A stretch of DNA of 64,000 bases from Staphylotrichum longicolle (lineage: Eukaryota > Ascomycota > Sordariomycetes > Sordariales > Chaetomiaceae), in NCBI GenBank assembly GCA_019096155.1, contig JAHCVI010000003.1, positions 1,054,001 to 1,118,000 of the forward strand, given 5' to 3'. The notes beneath the pieces were generated by a model. The model saw only the letters and a list, made by a program, of their open reading frames with translations, did not search any database and had not been told where the DNA came from. The translations under genes and the position numbers were made by a program. This document shows positions 32,896 to 43,451 of this stretch, one piece after another (position 1 is the first letter of the stretch; each line of letters starts with the position of its first letter).

Positions 32896-35441
32896 ATGGG
32901 ACAGGATGAGGCCACGAGCAAGGCCGTCTCGGCCAAGGGAACACTAAACGTAGGGGTGAACCCGGCCCTTTCTCCGATGCCGTCCAACCTCGAGGAGCTG
33001 GTGACGCTCATGCAACAACCGGCGTCCCAATTCACGCAGGGCGACCCACGGGATATGATCTGGATCCGCCCGGGCCCCGTCTGCACCGTCTGCTACAACC
33101 TGGACGCGCCGTCGTCCCACTCGTCGCCATGGGCCAAGCGCGAATACCTGATCGCGCCAGGAACGCCGGCTGCGCACATCAAGGTGGCCGTTGCGACGGA
33201 CCTGCTCGGGGGCGCACGGCGCGGATGTCTGACGTGTGCCATGGTTGCGGCCGCGCTCAACGCCTTCGCGCCCGGCTGGGACAAGAAAAAGACGATCGTG
33301 CACATGTTCGTGGCGCCCAACCTGCCCGTGGTGGTGCAGTTGCTGTACGGCAGCCTGTCCACCACCACGGCCGACGAGTCGCCGAGCAAATACGGGTGGG
33401 TGTGGCCCGAGGGTGCCGGGGTGCACTGGGACGTCCAGGTCACGGTACGGGATGCCACGGCGCAGCCGGTGGAGTTTGAGATCTACCGATGCGACGACCC
33501 CGTTGATCAGTCGACGGTTGGGGGTACGTCGTTTTAGCCCTAGCCCATGCCCATCTTGCGTGCCGGTTACTCATAACAACTCGTTGATCTCTCTCGCAGG
33601 CCTCGTCATCGGGGAGCAGATCCGGCACATTGGCACGGCCTCTCCCATCTCGGGGCACGCCGGCTCCCTTCCATGCTTCCAGTTCCTTAAGACGTGCGTC
33701 GAGACGTGCATGCAAACCCACCAGTGCTCCTCGGGCGGCCACCCGCCCAAACTGCCCGACCGAGTCATCTGGGTGAAAGCGCCCGGGACGGCCAGCGGCA
33801 TCCGGCTCGTCGAGACATGGGGCCAGCAGCAGCCGCAGCAGCAGAAGAAGCGGGCGCCGTACCTGGCCCTGAGCTACTGCTGGGGCCCCGTCTCGGCCTC
33901 GACCCTGCTCACAGACGCGTCCAACCTTGAGAGGCACAAGGCGGGCATCGCCTACGCGGACCTGCCGCCGCTGCTGCAGGACGTCGTCGACATTGCGCGT
34001 CTCCTCGGGATCGAGTACGTCTGGGTCGACCGGCTGTGCATCGTCCAGGCGTCCGAGACCGACTTTGCGTGGCAGGCGCCCAAGATGGGTTCCATCTATG
34101 GCAACGCCACGCTCACCATTGCCGCAGCGTCAGCAGTACGTCCAACCAGATTGTGTGTGTGAGAGAGAAAGGAGCTGACATGCTGCCCGCCCAGTCGTCG
34201 GAAGCCGACCGCATCCTCGTCGCGCGCGACGCCAAATGGCAGACGATGGACCTGGACATTGCCGAGAAGACGTTCGGCGGCAAGCTGCACTTCCAGATCC
34301 GGCGGCGGTCGCAGCCGCTCGGCAAGGAGCGCGAGGGCGGCGACTACGGCAAGGTCTCGACGCGGGCGTGGATCTGGCAGGAGCGGCAAGTCTTTTCTCT
34401 CTCCTCTCTGTCTCAAACCCTAACATGGGTAATGCTCTGAACGCTAACCCGCTGTAAACCTCCAGAATGCTCTCCTCCCGAACCGTCTTCTTCACCTCGT
34501 CCGGCCTGCGCTTCGAGTGCCGCACCCACTCGCTCTGGGAAGGCTTCGGCCCGGGGCTGACCGGCCCCTCCTGGAGCGCGCAGCTCGACAGCGCCCACAT
34601 CTCGCACGCCGGCTGGATGGACCTGGTGAGCGAGTACACGCGGCGGACCCTCACGCGGGCGTCGGACCGGCTGCCGGCGGCGGCGGCCACGATGCGGCGC
34701 GTGGCCAAGGCCCGCGGCTGGTCGCACCGCTGGGGCATGTGGACCGGCGCCGGCACGCCCGTCGATACCCTGGCGTGGCAGGCCGAGCGGTACACGGGCG
34801 TGCGGTACAAGCACCTGTGCGCCGTGCGCCCGGGGTTCTACGCGCCCTCGTGGGCGTGGGCCAGCGTCGAGGGCCCCGTGACGTACGAGTACGTGACGGG
34901 CATGGACACGGCCCGCGACCCCAAGACGGAGGACGCCGAGGTGTGCGAGTGGGATCTGCCGTCGGGAGTTATTCGGGTTACAGGGCGGGTCATCACCAGG
35001 ACGATCCGGTGCCACGTTACCGAGTTTCCCGGCGACCCGGCCGTGCCCGGGGTCATCGAGGCCGAGCCGGCCGGGCTGAGCCACCGGTATACCATGGCCG
35101 GACTGGCACCGCAGAGCAAAGAGGAGGAGGTGGAGGTGGAGGGGATGGAGGGGATGCCCGTCACGCCGGACTCCGCGCTGCAGCCCTGGACCGGCGTCGT
35201 CGTCGACGGGGTGGCCGAGTCGACCGTCGTCCGGGTGCCGCACGGCGACCCCGTGCCGGACAGGTCCTGGGCTGGCGAGTGTCGCTGTCTGATGCTCGTC
35301 CGGCAGAAGCTGAGGTGTGTCGTCCTGCTCCTGGGTCGGTCGCGGCGCGTGCCGGGGGCGTGGGAGCGGATCGCCTTGGTGGGTGGGCCCGATCCGGCGT
35401 GTTGGGAGGGTGCTCCGAGGGTGGAGCTTGATATTGCCTGA
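32896..35441 (+). CDS. HET-domain (heterokaryon incompatibility) protein
   Basis: Four exons, 32896-33523, 33600-34135, 34195-34385 and 34466-35441, give 776 residues. The HET core is in exons 2-4: YLALSYCWG (residues 297-305), LLGIEYVWVDRLCIVQ, MGSIYGNATLTIAAASA and, across the third intron, RAWIWQERMLSSRTVFF. These are the conserved HET segments, with VDRLCI in place of the usual IDSLCI. The N-terminal exon has a CTVCYNL and CLTCAM cysteine pair set typical of HET proteins with a short Cys-bearing prodomain. The third intron uses a GC donor (GCAAGT...CTCCAG), because only this keeps QER-MLSSRT in frame. HET proteins trigger cell death on encounter of incompatible alleles or partners. The 32818 CTG/ATG-like upstream frame is ignored in favour of ATG 32896. 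Confidence 0.9.
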
Positions 35442-35933
35442 TCATTACCCCGGCGGCAAGGCCGACGAGCATGTCCAACCCGGCAAGAGCTGCCATGCGC
35501 GGCTGGGCTGACATTGTCGGTGACACCCGGGTGTCGACCAGCCCAGCTGGCCGCGATTCAATGGCGGGCAATTACTCTAGCTGCTCGGCCCGGCATCTCG
35601 TCCCATGCTGCTGTGTGGTGTCTGTCCCCGCATACGAAGTGGACAACAGTGCCATCAACCATCTGACACACAAAGTGTAAGAAACGCTTGGCTAATAACA
35701 AGCTAGGTTGACCCAAAAAGTGTCATTACAAGATACCTCTCCAAAAACATGCCCAACTCCATGCGCCATGGCGAGACCGGATTCCGTCGGCCGCCGTGAG
35801 TCCCAATGCTGTAACCAATCTCTAAGCCCCCCAAGTGAACCGAACCAACATCGAACAGCATGCCCTTACGAGCCAATTGAACCTTCTCAGTCCTCAAACA
35901 TGTGGAAACGATCGTCCAGCACAAAACCGCCGC
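35442..35933. other. Convergent intergenic region
   Basis: Between the HET gene (+) and the Mpv17-family gene (-). No gene or repeat seen. Confidence 0.6.
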
Positions 35934-36793
35934 TCACGGCAGCCGGATGTCCGCCCTTTCGTGGACGCGGCTCTCCTGGGCGTTTTCCGCCGCGTTGGTA
36001 AGTGAAAGGTAGGCGGTCCACGCGATTCCCACCGTCGACACGAAGGGCTTCACACACAAGTTAGTCAGTATGACTCCTCAAACTCAAACGAGGTCCTCAA
36101 ATCCTCGGACAGCACTCACCAGTTGGAACTGCACCGGCATCAGGCGGAAGTTGATGACTTGCACGGCCGGCCACAGCATGTAGTTGGCCTTGAGCGTCGG
36201 CACGTACATGTCCCTCATCTTGTGGTACACGGCCCGCTTGCCGCCGCCCTCGGCGATGGTCATGGCCGTGAAGAAGCAGGCCACGCCAAAGGGCGCAAAG
36301 ATGAGCTGGTCAAACGCCACGCGCTTCATGGCCGGCACGAAGGCGGCCGTCTTGGTGATGGGGAACGTCTTCTCGAGCAGCTTGAACCAGCGGAACTGGA
36401 CGGGCGCCATGCAGAAGCCGTAGGCCATGAAGCGGGTGAGGCGCTCAAAGTCAAAGGGCGGCGGCAAAAGCTTCGAGTCCGGGATCAGGTCCCGCTCGTT
36501 AAGCGGGTTCTTGCGGTCGAGCTCGTGGATCTCGATGGCGAGGGCGTCCTCGCGCGGGTTGAGGCGGCCGTCGGGGTGTTTGCGCACGGCGCGCTCGCGG
36601 ATCGAGGTGATGGTCTGCGCGACAGTGTCGGCGATGCCGCCGAGCACCGCGTTGGACACCATCATGGTGAGTACTGTGGCGAGGTCGTCGTTAGCATCGC
36701 GGAGGGATAGCGGCGGAGGTGGGGACGGGACGTACGAGGTCGTTCATCGTAGTAGGCGTTGAACCGGCTGGTGAGCCGGGCGAAGATGGCCAT
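35934..36793 (-). CDS. Mpv17/PMP22-family membrane protein
   Basis: Three exons, 36793-36736, 36673-36120 and 36047-35934, give 241 residues; donors are GTACGT and GTGAGT, acceptors CCACAG and GTGAAG. The protein starts MAIFARLTSRFNAYYDE and continues TMMVSNAVLGGIADTVAQ, then FERLTRFMAYGFCMAPVQFR, KRVAFDQLIFAPFGVACFF and YMLWPAVQVINFRLMPVQFQ, ending in VSTVGIAWTAYLS. This is the full Mpv17/PMP22 pattern, including the WPAVQVINF motif. Members are four-helix proteins of the inner mitochondrial or peroxisomal membrane. The region between helices 1 and 2 carries a charged insertion of about 45 residues. A TTTGTAG acceptor lies 2 bases before the ATG, so a 5' UTR intron (donor GTGAGT near 36986) is likely. 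Confidence 0.93.
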
Positions 36794-38190
36794 TTCTACA
36801 AAGAAAATGATCGCATGCAGTAGCGGCTGAGGGTCGAGGCATCGTGGTTAGCATTTGCTGCAACTGGGGGGGCAGCAGTGAGCGATGGCGCGTAGTGAGG
36901 GTCGAGGGGAGGAAGGATGGTGGTCGAAAGTGGAGGAATTCGGCCAGCGGAGGTGACAGGGGACAGGGGACCCAAGAGCAACTCACGATGCGTCCATAGA
37001 TGAATCTGCTGTTGATTGCGCGAAGCCACCGTCGACGGGTCAACTCCCAGGTCATTGTGGAAGACCGCAGCGGGGTCCTGGGGTGCAAAACGGTCTGGTT
37101 GATATTGGATTCAGGCGTGTGGTTTCCAAGAGAATCCCACCAGAAGAGGGTTCGAATGTTGGCACGGGCAGGTCTATGACGAAAGGTGGCACAGGGGAGC
37201 CGGTTCCCAGATAACGATTGCGGCGATGACGCGTGGGCGGGTCGATAGGTAGCGCTACCGTGTCGCTGCTGGGCCCCACAAGGCTGCGTTTCACTTGTTC
37301 CTCTCCGTTGCCGCTGCTCCTGCACCTTTCACCAGCAGTTGCGGAATCGTTCCTTTGAAGAGGCAAGATCGAGGACGACGGGATGCGACGGGGTTGCAAC
37401 AAAGCGTTGTGCGAAGCTTTGGAAGTTGGACAGTTGCCGATTTTGCCGACACGTCAGGCGACTGAAGAGGATCGGATTTTCAGCATGTTCCATTCCCGCT
37501 GACGGCTCTCGTCTCCCCGCCTGCAACCGCCACTTTCAGCCCCGATCTGCAGATCTCAATCCACTGCGGTCCTGATCCCCGACTTCGACGTTTCAGTTGC
37601 CACTCCACCCCTCGCTCTGCGGGCTCTGTTGTCAACAGCTAATGAATTCACATCGACGGATAGCTATCTTGCTATCAGATCCATCATGGAGTTGCCAACA
37701 TCCAATCCAGCACACATCGACATGAAAGCGCCCGGACGCCTGTGAAGCGTAAGCCCCAGCGATTCTGTGCCGTGCTTCCGTGCCAGGTTTAGCTGGGGGC
37801 CACACGGGGTTAGGGTTGCAAAGCTCCACTGCGCACTTACACAGCAGCTGTCCAAAGCACACGATGACTCCAGCAACACCCAGGCCAGTCGGCGTACAGG
37901 GAGAACAGTTGGCAAGAGGAAGCTGACAGGCTTGCAAGACTAATGTTAATGTTTGAGGCAATATTCATCGGCGATTTATCGATGGTGCAGCAACCACCAT
38001 GGCGAGACAAAACGGATGAACGCCATCAACAGTCGACGGGAGACACGGAGTGGAAAAAGAACAGACAAAGTTCTTATGACGCCTCTACACAACGCCTTTA
38101 GCAGCCTCTGACTTCCATCCCAGGAGCGCTACCCCATAATGACATTAACTGAACCCCAAAAACGATCACTACAGAAATCTGCCCTTATAC
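36794..38190. other. Intergenic region with probable 5' UTR intron
   Basis: The first 200 bases probably hold the 5' UTR intron of the Mpv17-family gene (donor GTGAGT at 36986-36981, acceptor at 36797-36796). The rest (37000-38190) has short frames without recognisable features. Confidence 0.5.
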
Positions 38191-39285
38191 CTAGCGATAA
38201 TGCTGCGTCGGCATCTCGACCGGCGTCACCCCCTTAGGATACCCATGCGGCGGCTGTCCCCGCGCCAAATCATGCACATCCATCTCAACCCTGCTATGTC
38301 CCTGAGCCGCCACTTCGAACCGCTCATGCCCCTGCCCGGGCACCTCGAACCTCTCGTGGCCCTGCCCAAGTTCAGCGGCGTGCCCGGTGTAGTAATGCGT
38401 GAACAACTTCCTCTCCGTCCCGGGCGTCCCCATCTCGCTGTACTCTGGCGGGGCCGACGACTCATTCTCAGAGTTGGTCTGCTGGCCCTGCTGGCTGCGC
38501 CGCCGCCGCCAGATGAAGACCGCCGCCGCCACGACGAGGAGGATGAGTGCCGCCGCGCCGACGGCGATGCCTGCTACCGCGCCGGTCGAGAGGGTCGTGT
38601 TAGGGCTGCCCGAGGAGACGGAATTGTCGCTGCCGAGTGTAGGGGAGGGGAGGGAGTCCGTCGGGATGGATGTGGCGGAGGAGGTGATGCGGTTGGTGTT
38701 GGCTCCGGTCGAGGTAGAGCTGGTTTCCGTGCTGGACGAGTCGGTTTGGTCGGAGGACTTGAACGCGAGCTGGATCATGGGCGCGAAGAGGTTCAGCGTG
38801 GTGACCTTGGCGTTAGGGACCGTCGTAAAGCCGAAGTTGTTGCTCGACACCCCGACGCAGGAGACGGTCGGGATGGCCGTCGACTTGACTCCCATGATGC
38901 ACGTCTGGCCGTTGAGGTTGTCGCACTTGAAGCCGGACGGACAGCAGCCGATGAATGTCTCCTCCGCCTCCATCTTGAACTGCACCTTCCAGTTGGACGT
39001 TGACCCCGCGGTCGCCGAGCATGCGGATGTGTAGCCGGCCGGGCAGTTCAAGCCGGGCGAGTAGAAGCCCCATCCGTACAACGGGAGGCCCGGGTCGGGC
39101 ACGCCGGTCGTTGTTGCTGGCCAGCAGGACTGGTCATCGTGTACTGTCTTCGGGCCGCAAGTCTGCCCCCACCAGGCGACGTCGCATGTTGCGCAGAGAC
39201 CGATGGCGATATTACACGGTGCTGGCGGCGTGAAGACCGTTGTGAGGGGCCCCAGGATCACCCGCTCGTTGTTGACGAGAGCCAT
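38191..39285 (-). CDS. Cys-rich single-pass membrane protein of unknown function
   Basis: A single exon of 364 residues from ATG 39285; the frame is open further upstream, but MALVNNERVILGPLTTVFTP is the natural start. The N-terminal 170 residues have spaced cysteines (CNIAIGLCATCDVAWWGQTC, CCPSGFKCDNLNGQTC). A Ser/Thr-rich stalk follows, then a transmembrane helix at about residues 236-259 (AVGAAALILLVVAAAVFIW) with an RRRR stop-transfer. The cytosolic tail has an imperfect duplicated unit GQGHERFEV. No N-terminal signal peptide is visible, so it may insert as a type III protein. The layout resembles fungal WSC/Mid2-like wall sensors, but the Cys pattern is not that of a WSC domain. Confidence 0.82.
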   Translation of the reverse strand: MALVNNERVILGPLTTVFTPPAPCNIAIGLCATCDVAWWGQTCGPKTVHDDQSCWPATTTGVPDPGLPLYGWGFYSPGLNCPAGYTSACSATAGSTSNWKVQFKMEAEETFIGCCPSGFKCDNLNGQTCIMGVKSTAIPTVSCVGVSSNNFGFTTVPNAKVTTLNLFAPMIQLAFKSSDQTDSSSTETSSTSTGANTNRITSSATSIPTDSLPSPTLGSDNSVSSGSPNTTLSTGAVAGIAVGAAALILLVVAAAVFIWRRRRSQQGQQTNSENESSAPPEYSEMGTPGTERKLFTHYYTGHAAELGQGHERFEVPGQGHERFEVAAQGHSRVEMDVHDLARGQPPHGYPKGVTPVEMPTQHYR

Positions 39286-39964
39286 GGTTGAGTGTTGGCT
39301 TTTCTGTTCTGTCGTGCTTGTTTGTGCTCGTTCGCCCCCTGCTGGGCGCTTAAGTCGACATCCGATGCTCACCCCTTGGGCCAGAAACAGGCAACGTTGC
39401 TGCGGACACGGAAAACGGCCTCGGCCTTCTGGGATCGACTGGGGACACGGGCGGTTTTGGACGGGACGAGGCATGGGATCTCGTCAACAATCTTCTTCTT
39501 CGCCAGGGGTTGGCTTGCCGGCCGCGAATCCTTGGCTGTCGTTCGCTTCACTTACCGTGCAAGTGTCCACGAAAAACATGCCCCATTCTGGCGAGACGCC
39601 CGCAGGCCAAGACATGGCGGCAACTTGGCGCATGGCAGGATCGCAAAGATGAAGGGGCCCCTCTCAAGCCGTCCCGCGTCGATTGGCTCGCGTGTTGGGC
39701 TGTGTCGCTCTGTGCGACTCTTGATTTGCTTGTTACCCGCGCTGTGCTCAGGGGTGCGCGGCACCGCCGCGCGCTAGCAACACTCCATGTGTCCATGGAG
39801 GACACCATCTTGACCAGGATCGGGATTTCTCAATCATGTCTCAGGTCCGCTGTCTTTTAGCTCTTGACGGCATCCGCTCCCGATAAAAAAAAACAATCAT
39901 TACACCTGATTCCCGCCATGGCCCCAAATGTTTCACCTCCCACGCTCTCAGACCCCTTTCCCGT
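39286..39964. other. Intergenic region, no gene seen
   Basis: Promoter side of the Cys-rich membrane protein gene and 3' side of the DUF7704-like gene. No supported feature. Confidence 0.55.
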
Positions 39965-40520
39965 TCAGTTGTCCTTCCGCTTCCTCTCGCCTGCATCCCG
40001 CGCAACAACTGGACCAAACGCCCCAAACAGGGTCAACAACCGCAGGACGTTGAGCACCGCACTGACACCCACGTTGGCTCCAACCATATCGTTCCACTGT
40101 GACGGGTTGAAGAAGACGTCATCGCCAACGGAGCGGTATGTAGCGTAGATGTGCCCGTAGTCGGCGAGCGCCACAGCCGCCAAGTACCCCTTGACCGTCG
40201 CAGGATCGCGCGAGAAGCTGCAGACCACAGCCAATGGCGCGAGGAGCAGCAGGACGTTCAGGAGCTGGAGGGTGACGCCCACGGCCTCCGGCGAAAAGGC
40301 CGCCGCTCGAGCACTCGGGTCCCCGGAACCGGGAACCTGGTTGGCAAAGTACGCGAGGGGATCGCGCATTCCGACGATGTAGGCCCAGACCCTGAGAAGG
40401 GGGAAAACAATGGTCAGCCAACGCATAGCAAGGCATTGCAGCAACACAAACTCACAACAGCACGGGCTCGATGATGCCAAAGACAACGAGCGGGAACGTG
40501 GGGAGCGTTGAGCGGGCCAT
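39965..40520 (-). CDS. Small four-helix membrane protein, DUF7704-like
   Basis: Two exons, 40520-40456 and 40391-39965 (donor GTGAGT, acceptor TTCTCAG), give 163 residues. Helix 1 is LVVFGIIEPVLLVWAYIVG, helix 2 LQLLNVLLLLAPLAVVCSF, helix 3 GYLAAVALADYGHIYATY, and helix 4 LNVLRLLTLFGAFGPV. The IEP motif in helix 1 and the ALADYGHIY-type motif in helix 3 are features of fungal DUF7704 proteins. The C-terminus is basic (RDAGERKRKDN). The function of the family is unknown; a membrane location is inferred. Confidence 0.82.
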
Positions 40521-41104
40521 TGTTGATCGTTCTGACGGGGTAGCAAAAACCAGGCACAGTCGCGCAATATTTCGGTTGGGAGATGAAGATTGTTTAGAAA
40601 ATGGGGCGGATTGTCTTGAGTTGAAGGCCTTGAGGTCAGAGAACCGCTCTTCCCCTGGATGCATGCGGATGCCATTTCCGATGCTAGCTGACGTGAGAAG
40701 TTAGCCCAGCGGCTCGCGAGCCCGCCTCAGCCCTCCCTGCAAGGGGGCCTGCAGGGGGGCCTGGCTGAACAGTCAGCCCTAAGAGATTGAGCCAAGCGCT
40801 GGGAGCGGGGCTGCCTTTGGAACTTGGGGTTGATGGAAGAATCCTGCGGTTCTTCACATCCCATCAGCCACTGGAAACCGAACGCGTGCTGTCTTGGTGT
40901 GCCCATGCCTATATTGTGGTGAGGAGGCGGTGAGCTTGGTCAAACCGCCCCCTTTTCCCGCCCCTGTGTGTTCCGCGTTAGGAGTGACAAGCAGCCAGTC
41001 GCCCACAACAACTTCTAAGGTTTGCTGCCCTTTTCCAGGCGCTGCTACCTGGGGGATCTACTATCGGACCTTGTTTCGCGATTCAAAGCCGTTCACCCGA
41101 ATGT
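40521..41104. other. Intergenic region, no gene seen
   Basis: Promoter side of the DUF7704-like gene and 3' side of the kinase-like gene. No supported feature. Confidence 0.55.
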
Positions 41105-42695
41105 TCAGTTATCAGCCCGGCAATCCTCCCACGTCTTCTCCCAGAAGCGTACCACCTCTGTCACGTCCGGCCGCTCATTCGGATCCTCTGCCATGCAACT
41201 GTCCACCATCACCTTCCACGACTCGGGAATGTCTTCAGACTCGTCCCAATCAGTGGCAAGGTCGTTGGGGTGCTCGATCTCGTCAAAGTCCGTGGTAGGC
41301 TGTCGAAGCAGCATCCACATGGATCTGCCCAGGCTAAACACCTCCGCGAGCTCCAGTGCGAGCGGGCATTCTGCATTCCAAATGGGAAACACGTTCCACT
41401 CGTGCCAGCTGGCGTCGCACACCTCTTCTTCAGTGTTGCGCCGCGGAGGTCCTTGGTACTTGGTGTACACCAAACGGGGCCGAGATGCAACCTGGCCACT
41501 GGGAGCTGGATCGTCTCCTGCCCCAGTGTTGTCATTTCCCTCGCCAGCTTGACCGCCTTGCTTGCCGGCGTCCGTCCCGACCACCGCAACGTCCCATGTT
41601 CCGTCGGCTTCTGGAGCCAATGTTGTCGGTGGGGCATCGGACTGCTCCCAGTCGCACAGAATCAGATTGCTGTCCCCGTCAACGACGAAATTGCCAGGCT
41701 TGATGTCCATGTGGTATGTGTGGGCCACGCGGTGTACGTGGGAGATGGCTGCAGCCATGTTCGCACACCAGTGCGCCTTCAGCTCCAGAGGCAGCCGCTC
41801 GCCCCTCCTGTTGCTCTCCTCGAGGCGTTCGCTGACGTCGCGGCCCGGATAGAAGGGTTGGAGACTGCCACATACGACCGGAGGGCCGTCGCCAAAGCCG
41901 ATGGTAACAAATTTTAGAGGCGCGGGCATGATGTTTGGGTGTGGTGGGATGCGGAGCAGTAAGTCGTCGCATGGCGCCAGCACCGGATCAGGTACCGGAC
42001 GGTGCTGTCACCGCCGTCCTCATCGTCGGTGTGCGCGAGAAACGTGCGGAAATCCATGCCCTTAACACGAAGAGACCCGCATCGGGCGCATCACGGAGAC
42101 GCACTCGTGTTGCACAACCCTTCCCCCCTAGCTGCTCGAAGCGGGCCAGGTTGGTGAAGTCGACGGCGGGTTGGGTGCTCTCCAATGCCGGGAGCGGTTT
42201 GCCCACTAATAACATCTTGTCGGTGAGACCCGTGCAAAACAGCAGCGAGCGCGCATTGCAGAGAGCCTACTCACCGTCTTTTTCGCCGAGAATCCGCACA
42301 TACCGTGGGAAAAGTGGATGACGCTGAACGGCCCAGGTGATGTTCTCGGGAGAGCCATCACGACTATCGATATTGACAACGGCATCCGGCTCGGAGATGG
42401 CAGGGTCTTGCAGGCACCGGGGCCACACGATGCGAACAGCGTCCCAGAGTGCCTCTCGCATGGCAGTGGAGTTGGGAAACGTGTGCGAAGCTGGGCCGCC
42501 ATCGGCCTCCAGCAGGTGGAAGCTGGTGCATATGCGATTCGCCAACCCGTCGGGCGCCTGGCCGGCTTCACTTAGTCGAAAAGTGAAGATGACAGTTTGG
42601 CCCGAGTCGGAGTAGCCCTGGGCATAGACGGTCGTTTCCGCGTCATCTCCCCAGATCCACTCCGGGTTGAAGTCGATGGATGAGGGCGAGGACAT
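41105..42695 (-). pseudogene. Fungal protein-kinase-like gene with two apparent one-base deletions
   Basis: Exon 1 is 42695-42275 (SSPSSIDFNPEWIWGDD..., donor GTGAGT) and exon 2 starts at 42205 after TTATTAG, giving GKPLPALESTQPAVDF. The sequence is then recognisable in three successive frames: RDAPDAGLF, then KGMDFRTFLAHTDDEDGG to RYLIRCWR, then LLLRIPPHPNIMPAPLKF to the stop at 41105. The frame changes lie near 42062 and 41965; each fits one missing base, and adding two bases makes the coding length divisible by three (507 residues). The kinase part has HMDIKPGNFVVDGDSNLILC with DWE in place of DFG, as in a large group of divergent fungal kinases. Genuine pseudogene or assembly error. Confidence 0.65.
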
Positions 42696-43451
42696 GTTCG
42701 CATAAAACCTGAAGACGGAAGCGATTATTGTGCCAGAACGTTCTGTCTGAATCTTGGTTGGCACCAGGTGGGGACCTTAGTGGAATACCAACCTGCTGCC
42801 AAAAGGTTGGTGAAGGGAAGTACGAGGATCTGGGCCGAGCTGGAAGTTGCGGTCAACACGACGATCTCCCTCGAGACCAACCCGGCGTTTGTATCCAGCC
42901 GACCAATAACTGGCCCGCTACATGTCTGGACGCCTTTCGTCAACCGGTGCTTGGATCTTTCGCCACACATCTAGATTATTGTGAGAGCAGTACGTGGGGG
43001 TGGAGTGCGTTGAGATACCTAAGCGTTGAGGCCACATCCAAGCAACGCCGCTTTGATGAAGGCGTGACCGAGTCGTCCTGCCTCAAGTCTTGGCCAATAT
43101 GCATGTTATGCCGCTTCAAAATTCTCCCGTTCCGGGTGAAGATTGGCACCAGACCTGCATGAATGCACCAGTCTCAGGGCTTTAAGCCAGAGAAGCGCGG
43201 ACACATGTCAAGGCACGAATGGGAGAGCCTTGCAACCAACGTCGCGGCGGTAAGTGGCTGGGGTGATTCCCCCATCTCAGCTGAGGGCCAGAACCGCCCA
43301 AGGCTGCGGCCATTTCAGCTTCTCCTGTCAGAGGCAACAAAGTTGCAATCCGGCTCTACTCCGCCATCCCATCCACGCTTGCCATCGCATCGTCCCGCCA
43401 CAGAGGCCGCGGTTGATCGACACTGGCGGAACACCACAGAAAGGGGGGACC
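42696..43451. other. Divergent intergenic region
   Basis: Between the kinase-like gene (-) and the NACHT gene (+). No supported feature. Confidence 0.55.

Noticed and set aside
37140..37165. GGTTCGAAT box resembling a tRNA T-loop
   Set aside because: The flanks do not pair into a T-stem and no acceptor or anticodon arm can be folded around it by eye.
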